Shown: positions 22,665 through 31,330, numbered from the stretch's first letter. The stretch is DNA of 31,334 bases from Abiotrophia defectiva_A (GCA_963546405.1 CAUUNL010000012.1:1-31334), one strand, 5' to 3'. Program-made: numbers and translations. Notes: generated by a model from the sequence alone, not told the origin.

Positions 22665-23942
22665 ATGCCAGCAGATTTTGGAGGCTTCTATCAGAAAGAA
22701 ATCAGCCAGCGCCGGGCCATTTTGGCGACTTATTTGGAAGAGGAAGGGCAAGACCAAGCCCTGGAAACAGCCCTGACCTTGCCAGAGTCAGTGGCCAACC
22801 AGTTGATTGAGAACTATGTGGGCAATTATAGCCTGCCTTTTGGTCTGGCTCCGACCTTCAAAATTAATGGTCGGGACTATGTGGTGCCAATGGCCATTGA
22901 AGAGCCTAGCGTGGTGGCTGCCGCCAGCAACGGGGGCAAACGTCTGGGCAATATCCAGTCTCAGGTATTGAGTCGCCAATTAATCGGACAGATTGTCTTA
23001 ACCGATATTGAAGACTTGGCTGCCGGACTGGAGCAAGTTGTGGTGCAAAAAGACCACTGGCTAGACCTAGCAAGGGCAGCCTGTCCTAGCATGGTGGCTC
23101 GTGGTGGCGGTCCTTGCGATTTATGGGCCGATAGCTATGGGGACGACCAGGGCGATTTTCTCTGTGTCTATTTGAGTCTGGATCCCTGTGACGCCATGGG
23201 CGCTAATGTCATGAACACCGTCCTAGAGGCCCTAGCGCCTGAAGTGGAAGCCAGCCTGGGTGGTCAAGCCCTCCTGCGGATTCTTTCCAACCATGGCGAC
23301 AAGCTCCTAGTCAAAGCCCAGGTTAGCCTGCCTGTTTCCCAGCTTCACGCCAATCCAGCGCAAGCCTTGACTCTAGCCAAACGTTTGAGTCAAGCCAGTC
23401 GTGTGGCCCAGTTGGATCCACGGCGGGCGGTGACCCATAATAAGGGCATTATGAATGGGGTAGACGCGGTCTTGCTTGCCACAGGCAATGATTGGCGAGC
23501 AGTGGAAGCCGGCGTCCACGCCCATGCGGCTCGGGACGGTCAATATCGGGGGCTCAGTCAGTGGTCTCTTTCCGCTGATCAAGCCAGACTAGAAGGGGAG
23601 TTAACCCTGCCCTTGTCTATAGCAACCGTTGGTGGCACTCTCGCTGTCCATCCAATGGCCCAATTGGCCCTAGCCATCCTAGGCAAGCCCAATGCCCGTG
23701 AGCTGGCTCAAATCATTGCAGCAGTCGGCCTAGCCCAGAACTTTGCTGCCTTAAGAGCCTTAGTGACGGATGGCATCCAAAAGGGCCATATGGCCTTGCA
23801 AGCCCGGTCCTTGGCCCTGCAAGTCGGTGCCAGCCTAGAGGAAGTGCCGGCCCTTGTTAAGGCTTTGCGTCAGGCGCCTGCCATGAACCGTGCTTTGGCT
23901 CAACAACTCTTAGCTCAGCTACGCAGCCAAGAGGGAAGTTAA
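22665..23942 (+). CDS. mvaA: Hydroxymethylglutaryl-CoA reductase, class II
   Basis: A 425-aa bacterial-type reductase converting HMG-CoA to mevalonate for isopentenyl diphosphate, hence undecaprenyl phosphate. Visible are ENYVGNYSLPFGLAPTFKIN (substrate loop), Glu80 in AIEEPSVVAAAS, the cofactor block DAMGANVMNTVLEAL, Asp276 in TGNDWRAVEAG, the Lys of NKGIMNGVDA, and the C-terminal flap His375 in KGHMALQAR. It is a stand-alone enzyme rather than the acetyl-CoA acetyltransferase fusion (MvaE) of enterococci. GAGGAGGA lies upstream of the ATG. A terminator separates it from mvaS, which encodes the preceding pathway step. Confidence 0.96.
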   Translation: MPADFGGFYQKEISQRRAILATYLEEEGQDQALETALTLPESVANQLIENYVGNYSLPFGLAPTFKINGRDYVVPMAIEEPSVVAAASNGGKRLGNIQSQVLSRQLIGQIVLTDIEDLAAGLEQVVVQKDHWLDLARAACPSMVARGGGPCDLWADSYGDDQGDFLCVYLSLDPCDAMGANVMNTVLEALAPEVEASLGGQALLRILSNHGDKLLVKAQVSLPVSQLHANPAQALTLAKRLSQASRVAQLDPRRAVTHNKGIMNGVDAVLLATGNDWRAVEAGVHAHAARDGQYRGLSQWSLSADQARLEGELTLPLSIATVGGTLAVHPMAQLALAILGKPNARELAQIIAAVGLAQNFAALRALVTDGIQKGHMALQARSLALQVGASLEEVPALVKALRQAPAMNRALAQQLLAQLRSQEGS

Positions 23943-23958
23943 AAAATTTATTAAGTTA

Positions 23959-23988
23959 GCGCGCCTTTAAGATAAAGGCGCGCTTTTC
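23959..23988 (+). terminator. Hairpin terminator between mvaA and mvaS
   Basis: GCGCGCCTTTA (23960-23970) and TAAAGGCGCGC (23974-23984) form a perfect 11-bp stem with a 3-nt loop and four T. The modest T-run may allow readthrough. Confidence 0.8.
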
Positions 23989-24032
23989 GTGGTACAATAA
24001 GCGTGACAAATTAGGAATATAGGTGATAAAAG

Positions 24033-25205
24033 ATGACCGTAACTGTCGGCATAGACAAAATCGGGCTCTATGTGCCCCAATACTATATTGAAATGACCGA
24101 ATTAGCTCAAGCTCGTGGCGTTGAGCCAAGTAAATACACGATTGGAATTGGCCAAGACAAAATGGCCGTGCCACCTCTGGACCAAGATGTAGTTGCGATG
24201 GCGGCCAATGCGGCAGCTAGCATCTTAGACGAAGATGACCGTTTAGCTATTGACCAAGTCATTGTCGGGACAGAGTCGGCCTTCGACTATTCCAAATCAG
24301 TGGCTAGCTATTTGCATGAATTATTAGGTTTTCAACCTTACTGTAAAGCCTATGAAATCAAGCAAGCCTGCTACGGGGCGACCGCTGGCCTCCAGTCGGC
24401 CTGTGACTATGTGCGCTTACGTCCAGACCGTAAGGTCCTGGTAGTGGCCACCGACATCGCCCGCTACGGTCTGGGCACGCCAGGTGAGCCTACGCAAGGA
24501 GCTGGGGCAGTAGCTCTCCTCATTTCTGCTAATCCGCGGATTTTAGCCTTGGATAGCCAGTCTATTTCTTATACTGATAACCAATTTGATTTCTGGCGTC
24601 CCTCTTATTCTGACGTGGCGCTAGTTGACGGCAAATTCTCGACTGAACTCTACCAAGATTGCTTCTGTCAGGTCATGGCGTCAGCCGAAAAAGCAGGTTT
24701 GTCGCCTGAAAACTGGCGCAATGTGGTCTTCCACCTGCCTTTTACCAAGATGGGTAAGAAGGCCCTAGATGCCTTGGCTCAAAAAGGAAGTCTGGATGTG
24801 GCTCTGATTGAACGCTGGCAGGCAGCCTATGAACCGGCAACCCGTTTGGGACGTCAGGTGGGTAATATTTACACCGGCTCCCTCTATCTCAGTCTTCTGT
24901 CCTATTTGACGGAAGTAGAGGATTTAGTAGCAGGGGATAGCCTGGGACTCTTCTCCTATGGTTCAGGCGCGGTTGCTGAACTCTTTTCTGGGACGCTACA
25001 AGAAGGCTTTAGAGAGGCCTTGGATCTGCCTGCCTTGAAGGCGCACCTGGAGCGTCGCCAAGCCCTATCAGTCCAAGACTACGAGCGGATTTTTGCTCAG
25101 CGCTTGCCACAAGAAGCGGACTATCAAGTAGCTCGCCAAAGCCAGGAAGCAGGCTTTGTCTTAGATAAAATCGACGGCCACCGCCGTTACTATCGCCAAT
25201 ACTAA
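24033..25205 (+). CDS. mvaS: Hydroxymethylglutaryl-CoA synthase
   Basis: A 390-aa thiolase-fold enzyme condensing acetyl-CoA and acetoacetyl-CoA to HMG-CoA. The catalytic triad is visible: Glu81 in VGTESAFDYSKS, nucleophile Cys113 in EIKQACYGATAGLQ, and His234 in VFHLPFTKMGKKAL. VVATDIARYG, GEPTQGAGAVALLI and YTGSLYLSLLSYL also match bacterial MvaS, and SYGSGAVAE-like FSYGSGAVAELF lies near the C-terminus. Length is typical. The ribosome site is weak (TAGGTGATAAAAG). It follows mvaA on the same strand; a TACAAT -10-like box at 23994-23999 suggests it may have its own promoter. Confidence 0.96.
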   Translation: MTVTVGIDKIGLYVPQYYIEMTELAQARGVEPSKYTIGIGQDKMAVPPLDQDVVAMAANAAASILDEDDRLAIDQVIVGTESAFDYSKSVASYLHELLGFQPYCKAYEIKQACYGATAGLQSACDYVRLRPDRKVLVVATDIARYGLGTPGEPTQGAGAVALLISANPRILALDSQSISYTDNQFDFWRPSYSDVALVDGKFSTELYQDCFCQVMASAEKAGLSPENWRNVVFHLPFTKMGKKALDALAQKGSLDVALIERWQAAYEPATRLGRQVGNIYTGSLYLSLLSYLTEVEDLVAGDSLGLFSYGSGAVAELFSGTLQEGFREALDLPALKAHLERRQALSVQDYERIFAQRLPQEADYQVARQSQEAGFVLDKIDGHRRYYRQY

Positions 25206-25208
25206 AAA

Positions 25209-25236
25209 AAACTGGGACGCAAGTCCCAGTTTCTTT
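25209..25236. terminator. Bidirectional terminator after mvaS
   Basis: AAACTGGGAC (25209-25218) and GTCCCAGTTT (25223-25232) around GCAA, with A-run and T-rich flanks serving mvaS and the convergent gene. Confidence 0.9.
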
Positions 25237-25254
25237 CTTATATAGGAAGTCTGC

Positions 25255-25503
25255 CTAAAGGCTGTCCAAGCTAAAATGGAGGCTACCGTCTGGCTTAAGT
25301 AAGACAGGGACGCCCACTCTCGCGCCATCTTTAACAGCTTGAAACTCAGGTCGGCTATCACGAAGCTGGAGAAAGGCCTTAAGTTCCCGCATGGAGTTCG
25401 TAATATTGACTGCATCATAGCGGATACCACGAGCTTCAAGTCCAGCTACAAAAGGTTGGGTATCGGGGCACTTGTCACTAAAAAATAGAGTAGGTTGAGT
25501 CAT
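25255..25503 (-). CDS. Glutaredoxin-like thioredoxin-fold protein (COG4545-like)
   Basis: An 82-aa protein with a glutaredoxin-like layout: a first strand LFFSDKCPDTQPFV, where the redox centre is CPDT with a single Cys (instead of CPYC), then GIRYDAVNITNSMRELKAFL, and VGVPVLLKPDGS, which carries the cis-Pro (VGVP) and a following strand. This pattern is typical of small glutaredoxin-related proteins of Firmicutes; a monothiol or non-redox role is possible. The start is well supported by GAGGAGGA 7-8 nt upstream. It is monocistronic and divergent from malQ. The overlapping 92-codon frame on the same strand has no such support. Confidence 0.85.
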   Translation of the reverse strand: MTQPTLFFSDKCPDTQPFVAGLEARGIRYDAVNITNSMRELKAFLQLRDSRPEFQAVKDGARVGVPVLLKPDGSLHFSLDSL

Positions 25504-25641
25504 GAAAAAATCCTCCTCAAAGTAATGGTCTTTAGACTCATTTTAAGCCTGATACGACTAGGAAACAAGGGATTTGCTTGTAAGTTTTGAAACCAGTTCT
25601 ATTGCTTGATATTCTGATACCGAGAACATCAGGGAAAGGCA

Positions 25642-25669
25642 TTGCACTTGCAAACCGTTTGCGTATAAT
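25642..25669 (+). promoter_or_regulatory. malQ promoter with LacI-family-type operator
   Basis: TTGCAC (25642-25647), 16 bp, TATAAT (25664-25669). The spacer contains the inverted repeat GCAAAC-C-GTTTGC (25650-25662), resembling operators of LacI-family repressors such as MalR. A bound repressor would sit between -35 and -10. The regulator is not encoded in the window. Confidence 0.72.
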
Positions 25670-25711
25670 TAGAGTTGTCAAAAAAAGAAAATATGCAAAG
25701 GAGGTTTGGGT

Positions 25712-27295
25712 ATGCAACGTACGAGTGGCGTACTCCTTCATATATCATCTCTCCCATCTAAGTTTGGGATTGGGTCTTTCGGGCAATCGGCCTATGACTT
25801 TGTCGATTTCCTAGCTAAAACAGGCCAACAATACTGGCAAATTTTGCCTCTAGGGACCACGTCTTATGGAGACTCCCCTTACCAATCATTCTCTGCCTTT
25901 GCCGGCAACACCCACTTCATCGACTTGGATCTCCTAGTTGAAGCAGGCTGGCTGACAGAAGCTGATTATGCTGGGGTAGACTTCGGTGACCACCCAGAAT
26001 ATGTGGACTATGCCAAGGTTTATACAGAACGTCGTCCTATCTTGGAGAAGGCAGTTGCTAACTTCTTGGCTAAAGCTGACAAGAAAGATTACCAACAATT
26101 CTTGGCGGATAACTATGAATGGTTGGAGCCTTACTGTGAATACATGGCAATCAAGGAGCACTATGATCTCAAGCCATGGTTCCAATGGGATCCAAAAGCT
26201 ACCTTGCGCGATGAAGCGACTATCGTTCATTTGCGTCAACAATTAGCGGATGTGTTGACCTACCACCGGGTAGTGCAATACTTCTTCAACATCCAATGGC
26301 AAGCACTTAAGAAATATGCCAATGCTCAACACATTGAGATTATTGGGGACATGCCAATCTATGTTGCGGCGGATAGCGTTGAAATGTGGATGACCCCACA
26401 TTACTTCAAGACATCTGAAGATCACCAACCAAGCGTAGTGGCTGGTTGCCCACCAGATGCCTTTACTGCTGACGGCCAACTATGGGGTAACCCAATCTAT
26501 AACTGGGAGGCTATGAAGGCTGACGGTTATGCTTGGTGGATTACTCGTCTTAAGGAAAGCTTCAAGCTCTACGATGTGGTTCGGATTGACCACTTCCGTG
26601 GCTTCGAGTCCTACTGGGAAATTCCATTTGGCGACACCACTGCTATTAATGGTGAGTGGGTCAAAGGCCCAGGCAGCGACCTCTTCCGTGCTATTCGCAA
26701 GGAATTAGGCGACGTGAAGATTATTGCTGAAGATTTAGGCTTCATGACTCAGGAAGTAATTGATATGCGGGATGAAACCGGCTTCCCAGGTATGAAAATC
26801 ATGCAATTTGGTTTTGGCGGAGGGGATTCAGTTGATTTACCTCACAATTACGTCTATAATTCTGTATGTTATGTGGGAACCCACGATAACGAAACAGGCT
26901 TAGGCTGGTTCCAAGATTCAGCTGATGAGGCATCACGCGAATTCTTCAATGCCTACATGAGACGTGGAGAAGATGAAACAGTTTCTCATGCCCTCAACCG
27001 CGGGATTGCTGCTGCTGTCAGCAAGATGGCAATCTACACTATGCAAGACTTGTTGAACTTAGGGAACGAAGCGCGTATGAACGTGCCATCTACCTTAGGT
27101 AACAACTGGAAATGGCGTATGAAGTCAGATGCTTTGACTGACCAATTAGCGGAAGAATTATTGGAGTTGACAACTACCTACTGCCGTTTGAATCCTGCCT
27201 TCAAAGCAGCAAGTGAAGCGGCTGAAGTAGTGGAAGAGACTAAGTCAACTAAGACTACTGAAGTTCAAAAGGCCAAAAAGGCCACAACTAAGTAA
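25712..27295 (+). CDS. malQ: 4-alpha-glucanotransferase (amylomaltase)
   Basis: A 527-aa GH77 enzyme that moves glucan segments between maltodextrins, releasing glucose and making longer chains for phosphorylase. Catalytic residues visible: Asp293 in VVRIDHFRGF (nucleophile), Glu340 in IIAEDLG (acid/base), and Asp392 in VGTHDNET (transition-state stabiliser). GIGSFG and DSPYQSFSAFAGN near the N-terminus are also typical. The ATG at 25712 lies 7 nt after AAAGGAGG; the TTG two codons earlier lies too close. The core ends near residue 500 (YCRLNPAFKAA), and an unusual 27-residue Lys/Thr/Glu/Ala-rich tail follows. First gene of the malQ-glgP unit. Confidence 0.96.
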   Translation: MQRTSGVLLHISSLPSKFGIGSFGQSAYDFVDFLAKTGQQYWQILPLGTTSYGDSPYQSFSAFAGNTHFIDLDLLVEAGWLTEADYAGVDFGDHPEYVDYAKVYTERRPILEKAVANFLAKADKKDYQQFLADNYEWLEPYCEYMAIKEHYDLKPWFQWDPKATLRDEATIVHLRQQLADVLTYHRVVQYFFNIQWQALKKYANAQHIEIIGDMPIYVAADSVEMWMTPHYFKTSEDHQPSVVAGCPPDAFTADGQLWGNPIYNWEAMKADGYAWWITRLKESFKLYDVVRIDHFRGFESYWEIPFGDTTAINGEWVKGPGSDLFRAIRKELGDVKIIAEDLGFMTQEVIDMRDETGFPGMKIMQFGFGGGDSVDLPHNYVYNSVCYVGTHDNETGLGWFQDSADEASREFFNAYMRRGEDETVSHALNRGIAAAVSKMAIYTMQDLLNLGNEARMNVPSTLGNNWKWRMKSDALTDQLAEELLELTTTYCRLNPAFKAASEAAEVVEETKSTKTTEVQKAKKATTK

Positions 27296-27326
27296 TACCC
27301 AGCAAGACCCGTAAATAAATGTGGCC

Positions 27327-27352
27327 GGTGTTAGGAGATTTCTTCTAACACC
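27327..27352 (+). other. Intergenic hairpin between malQ and glgP
   Basis: GGTGTTAGGAG and CTTCTAACACC form an 11-bp stem with one mismatch around ATTT. It is followed by TCTTGCTTGCC, a poor T-run, so it may be a weak terminator or an mRNA-stabilising or processing hairpin. Confidence 0.55.
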
Positions 27353-27422
27353 TCTTGCTTGCCTACCTGTTAATCAGAAAGATCATTGAGGCTTACGGCC
27401 TAATCAAAATAAGGAGTTAAAC

Positions 27423-29702
27423 ATGACTATTTTAGAAAACTATACTAAGAAGCTTTTCAATAAATCAATTGATGCATGTAACGATGCAGAGCTTTACAAA
27501 GCGCTTTTAGATATTACGCGTGACAAATCTCGCGAATTACCAACTCACGATGACAAGAAAAAACTCTACTACTTCTCTGCAGAGTTCTTAATCGGGAAAC
27601 TCTTGAGCAACAACCTCTTGAACTTAGGTATCTACGACGAAGTGAACGCTGAGTTACAAGCTCACGGCAAATCTATCATGGACATCGAACAAGCTGAAAA
27701 TGAACCTTCCTTAGGTAACGGGGGCTTGGGACGTTTGGCTGCCTGCTTCGTTGACTCTATCACCAAATTAGGGATCAACGGGGATGGGGTTGGTTTGAAC
27801 TACCACTTCGGGCTCTTCCGTCAAGTCTTCAAAGACAACCAACAAACGACTATTCCAGATGCTTGGTTGACTGGTGATGACTGGACTATCCAAAGCAAGA
27901 AAGCTTATACTGTTCCATTCCGCAAGTTCTCCTTGCATTCTACCCTTTATGATATTGACGTATTAGGCTACAAACAAACTAAGCGTAACCGTCTCCGTCT
28001 CTTCGACTTAGACAGCGTGACTTCTGACATTATTGAAGATGGCATTTCCTTCGACAAACACGATATCGAGAAGAACTTAACCCTCTTCCTCTACCCAGAT
28101 GACTCTGACCACGCAGGTGAAGTATTACGTATTTACCAACAATACTTCATGGTATCTAACGGGGCTCAATTGATCTTGGAAGAAGCAGTCGCTAAGGGCA
28201 GCAACTTACACGACTTGGCAGACTACGCAGTGATCCAAATTAACGATACTCACCCAGCCTTAGTTATCCCAGAAATGATTCGTCTCTTGGGCGAACGCGG
28301 GATTGAGTTTGATGAAGCAGTAGAAATCGTTCGTTCTATGACTGCCTTCACTAACCACACAATCTTGGCTGAAGCCTTAGAAAAATGGCCTGTATCCTTC
28401 TTGGAAGAAGTAATTCCTAACGTGATGGCGATTATCCGTAACTTGGATGCTCGTATTAAAGCACAATTCCCAGATAACGACGCAGTACAAATCATCGACC
28501 AATTTGACCGTGTTCATATGGCTCACTTGTCAATCCACTATGGTTTCTCTGTAAACGGGGTTGCGGCACTTCATACAGACATCTTGAAGAAGTCAGAATT
28601 GCGTGCCTTCTACGAAATCTACCCAGAGAAATTCAACAACAAGACAAACGGGATTACTTTCCGTCGTTGGATTATGGATGCTAACAAGGAATTGTCTGAC
28701 TACATCGACTCCTTGATTGGCCGTCAATGGCACCACACTGCTGAGTTAGAAGGCTTACTCAACTATGTTAACGACCAAGCAGTCCTAGATAAGTTAGAGT
28801 CAATCAAGTTCAATAACAAGCTCCGCCTCAAACACTTCCTCAAGGAAGTACAAGGCGTTGACATTAACGAGAACTCTATTTTTGACATCCAAATCAAACG
28901 TATGCACGAGTACAAGCGTCAACAAATGAACGCTCTCTACGTCATTAACAAGTACTTAGACATTAAAGCCGGCAACATTCCAGCAACCCCATTGACTGTT
29001 TTCTTCGGTGGTAAGGCTGCACCAGCTTATACAATCGCGCAAGATGTCATTCACTTAATCTTGACCTTATCTGAGGTAATTGCCAATGATCCAGAAGTAA
29101 GTCCACACTTACAATTGGTAATGATTGAGAACTATAACGTAGAACGTGCTCAATACTTGATTCCAGCATGTAACATTTCTGAGCAAATCTCCTTGGCTTC
29201 TAAGGAAGCGAGTGGTACTGGTAACATGAAGTTCATGTTGAACGGTGCCTTGACCTTAGGGACTGAAGATGGGGCTAACGTGGAAATCCACGAATTAGTT
29301 GGCGATGACAACATCTACATCTTCGGTAAGCACAGTGATGAAATCATCAAGCTCTACGAAACTCAAGGTTATGTAGCGCGTGACTACTACGAGCATGACG
29401 CGATTCGTCCATTAGTTGACTTCATCGTGAGCGATAAGATGTTAGCAGCAGGGAACGAAGAACGCCTCAACCGTCTACATCATGAATTAATCAGCAAAGA
29501 CTGGTTCATGACCTTAATTGACTTGGAAGAATACATCCAAGTTAAGGAAAAAATGTTGGCTGACTACGAAAACCGTACTGAATGGAACAAGAAAGCCTTG
29601 ATTAACATTGCTAAGGCTGGCTTCTTCTCATCTGACCGGACCATCGCAGAATACAACCGCGATATCTGGCACTTGAAAGAAAACCGTGTAGAAATTGACT
29701 AA
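27423..29702 (+). CDS. glgP: Glycogen/maltodextrin phosphorylase
   Basis: A 759-aa GT35 enzyme that releases glucose-1-phosphate from alpha-1,4-glucans using inorganic phosphate. The N-terminal block EPSLGNGGLGRLAACFVDS, the NDTHPALVIPEMIRLL and NNKTNGITFRRW blocks, and the pyridoxal-phosphate Lys603 in SGTGNMKFMLNGALTLGTEDGANVEI are diagnostic. Length is typical of the short bacterial MalP/GlgP type without N-terminal regulatory extension. AAGGAG lies 8 nt before the ATG. Codon choice is strongly biased (frequent AAC, GAA, CGT), suggesting high expression. With malQ it forms the usual maltodextrin-degrading pair; no glycogen synthesis gene is in the window, so exogenous maltodextrin is a plausible substrate. 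Confidence 0.97.
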   Translation: MTILENYTKKLFNKSIDACNDAELYKALLDITRDKSRELPTHDDKKKLYYFSAEFLIGKLLSNNLLNLGIYDEVNAELQAHGKSIMDIEQAENEPSLGNGGLGRLAACFVDSITKLGINGDGVGLNYHFGLFRQVFKDNQQTTIPDAWLTGDDWTIQSKKAYTVPFRKFSLHSTLYDIDVLGYKQTKRNRLRLFDLDSVTSDIIEDGISFDKHDIEKNLTLFLYPDDSDHAGEVLRIYQQYFMVSNGAQLILEEAVAKGSNLHDLADYAVIQINDTHPALVIPEMIRLLGERGIEFDEAVEIVRSMTAFTNHTILAEALEKWPVSFLEEVIPNVMAIIRNLDARIKAQFPDNDAVQIIDQFDRVHMAHLSIHYGFSVNGVAALHTDILKKSELRAFYEIYPEKFNNKTNGITFRRWIMDANKELSDYIDSLIGRQWHHTAELEGLLNYVNDQAVLDKLESIKFNNKLRLKHFLKEVQGVDINENSIFDIQIKRMHEYKRQQMNALYVINKYLDIKAGNIPATPLTVFFGGKAAPAYTIAQDVIHLILTLSEVIANDPEVSPHLQLVMIENYNVERAQYLIPACNISEQISLASKEASGTGNMKFMLNGALTLGTEDGANVEIHELVGDDNIYIFGKHSDEIIKLYETQGYVARDYYEHDAIRPLVDFIVSDKMLAAGNEERLNRLHHELISKDWFMTLIDLEEYIQVKEKMLADYENRTEWNKKALINIAKAGFFSSDRTIAEYNRDIWHLKENRVEID

Positions 29703-29713
29703 TCAATTTATTA

Positions 29714-29743
29714 GGCCGCTGGGTTTATCCCAGCAGCCTTTTT
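29714..29743 (+). terminator. glgP terminator
   Basis: GGCCGCTGGG (29714-29723) and CCCAGCAGCC (29729-29738) pair with one mismatch, followed by five T. Confidence 0.88.
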
Positions 29744-29753
29744 ATATATAACA

Positions 29754-29787
29754 AAATAGCCGGAGGACTTAAGTCTTCCGGCTATTT
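29754..29787. terminator. Terminator of the regulator gene, possibly bidirectional
   Basis: AAATAGCCGGAGGACTT and AAGTCTTCCGGCTATTT pair over 17 bp with one G-T wobble, giving TATTT/TTTTG flanks. It lies 2 bp from the stop codon of the minus-strand regulator. Confidence 0.85.
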
Positions 29788-29788
29788 A

Positions 29789-31282
29789 TTAACTTTCTTG
29801 AGGGCACTGAGCAAGCTCAGTGCCAATATTATTAAGTCGTTCAATCAGTGTTTCAATTGAAATAGCATTGATATTGATGAATAATTTAGAATGCAATTGT
29901 GGGATTGGAACATTGCTGAGAATAACGTCATATTCAGAACGAATAACCTCGTGAACGTTTTGATAGAGGACCTGAGGCGCATGAAATTCTAGTTGCTGGG
30001 AACAAGAACAAGTCAAGAGGTCTCGAATCATCAAGGAATGAGAGGAGTTAATGCTACTGAAGATACCCACTCTAATCTTCTTCTGACATGTCATGAGCTG
30101 AGGGATTAATTCAGACCATGTAGAGAAGATGGTATAGATTAAGTATCGGATAATTTCAGGATTTGTGTGAAGCTTATTGGCTTGTCTGTATTGGATAACG
30201 GCTTTCTCAAGGAAATCGTAAAAATCAGGAAAATCAGCATAGAGATGACTCATCCATGTAGCGCGACGTCGGAAAATTTGTGACCTAGAGAACACCTCGA
30301 AGCATTCGACAGAGGACGCATTATGGAAGTGGATGGTCACAACTTCTGGGTTGCTGATTTCAAGATTGAAATGTTGACGGATATCCTCAATCATAAGCTG
30401 AGTCTGAATCAAGGAAGTGTGGATTGAGACATGTAGACGAGAAGCCAAGAGCATATCTTCAAAAGTATAGAAGTAATCTTCTCGCAAGAATGGGTAGAGT
30501 AGGTTAGACAACGCGATATCCCCCAAAGGCTCTCCCACATAGTCAGTTAAGGATCGAACGAATTCTTGGTCCGCTTTTTGCGCCAAGGCTTGGGCAAAAC
30601 GACTTGAGACATTAGTTTTGTGAAGGGGGAGGTCCCATTTGAAGTGGTGACGCTTGATGTTGATAATGGTTGCGCGCTTAATTAGATAGTAGAGGGAGAA
30701 ATCTAATGGCCGGTTAAGAATCTTGATGAAGGTGGCCACGAATTTATCTACATGTGATTCTTTGATATCTTCAAAAGGCCAAGTAGTTGATGGATAGCGC
30801 TCTGCAAAGTACTGACCAAAGAAGAAGCGAATCTCATTCTCATTACCTGTGATGGCCAGCGGTTTGGTAGATACCTGAATATTATAGAGGCCATTAAACC
30901 AACGGTTTATACGGCGGATGGTACGGTAGAAGGTAGGGTAACTCATGAAAAAGTGCTCGAGGATCTCTTCCATTTCAGTATGGGGGTGGAAGAAGAGGTA
31001 TTCTAAGACCTGGAAGTGGACAGAGTTAGCCAGGTAGAATTGGTAGGCAAGGTTGATGTCGACTGTGAAGCGATTGACCATTTTAGCGCCATCAGGCTGG
31101 ACTGAAATCTCATACTGTGGCAGATTACTGGCGATTTGCTGGAGGTCTTCCTTCAAAATACGGGTAGAACAGTCGAGGGTCTCAGCCAGTTGGTCTAATG
31201 GCAGGGCGTTATCGGAAGCATGGAGGATATTTAATAACTGAAGTTGACGCTTGTGCGTCTTGGAAAGTAACTTTTCGATAAT
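29789..31282 (-). CDS. Mga/AtxA-like transcriptional regulator, probable non-canonical start
   Basis: The first usual start codon, a TTG at 31156, would give 455 aa but removes the first DNA-binding domain. The frame stays open upstream and encodes IEKLLSKTHKRQLQLLNIL, then LPLDQLAETLDCSTRILKEDL, a winged-helix domain as found at the N-terminus of Mga-family proteins. An in-frame TAA at 31316-31318 excludes any earlier start. The best ribosome site, AAGGGGG (31294-31288), lies 5 nt before ATT (31282) and 8 nt before ATC (31279), giving about 497 aa. A second HTH (EEILEHFFMSYPTFYRTIRRI), PRD-like helical domains and a C-terminal EIIB-like domain (KIRVGIFSSINSSHS) follow. Likely a PTS-responsive activator; its targets are unknown, though malQ-glgP is convergent next door. 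Confidence 0.85.
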   Translation of the reverse strand: MIEKLLSKTHKRQLQLLNILHASDNALPLDQLAETLDCSTRILKEDLQQIASNLPQYEISVQPDGAKMVNRFTVDINLAYQFYLANSVHFQVLEYLFFHPHTEMEEILEHFFMSYPTFYRTIRRINRWFNGLYNIQVSTKPLAITGNENEIRFFFGQYFAERYPSTTWPFEDIKESHVDKFVATFIKILNRPLDFSLYYLIKRATIINIKRHHFKWDLPLHKTNVSSRFAQALAQKADQEFVRSLTDYVGEPLGDIALSNLLYPFLREDYFYTFEDMLLASRLHVSIHTSLIQTQLMIEDIRQHFNLEISNPEVVTIHFHNASSVECFEVFSRSQIFRRRATWMSHLYADFPDFYDFLEKAVIQYRQANKLHTNPEIIRYLIYTIFSTWSELIPQLMTCQKKIRVGIFSSINSSHSLMIRDLLTCSCSQQLEFHAPQVLYQNVHEVIRSEYDVILSNVPIPQLHSKLFININAISIETLIERLNNIGTELAQCPQES

Positions 31283-31321
31283 GATGGCCCCCTTAAAATT
31301 TGTACTGACGAATTCTTATTA

Positions 31322-31330
31322 ATTATATCA
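31322..31330 (-). promoter_or_regulatory. Extended -10 box of the Mga-like regulator
   Basis: On the minus strand, TGATATAAT (31330-31322) places the expected transcript start near 31314-31316, about 20 nt before the AAGGGGG ribosome site. The -35 lies outside the window. Confidence 0.65.

Noticed and set aside
25161..25439. 92-codon minus-strand frame overlapping the mvaS end and the glutaredoxin-like gene
   Set aside because: It runs through a terminator, has no ribosome site, and overlaps a well-supported gene in another frame.
25650..25662. The malQ operator read as a CcpA cre site
   Set aside because: The centre is a single C between GCAAAC and GTTTGC, which does not fit the TGnAAnCGnnnnCA spacing.
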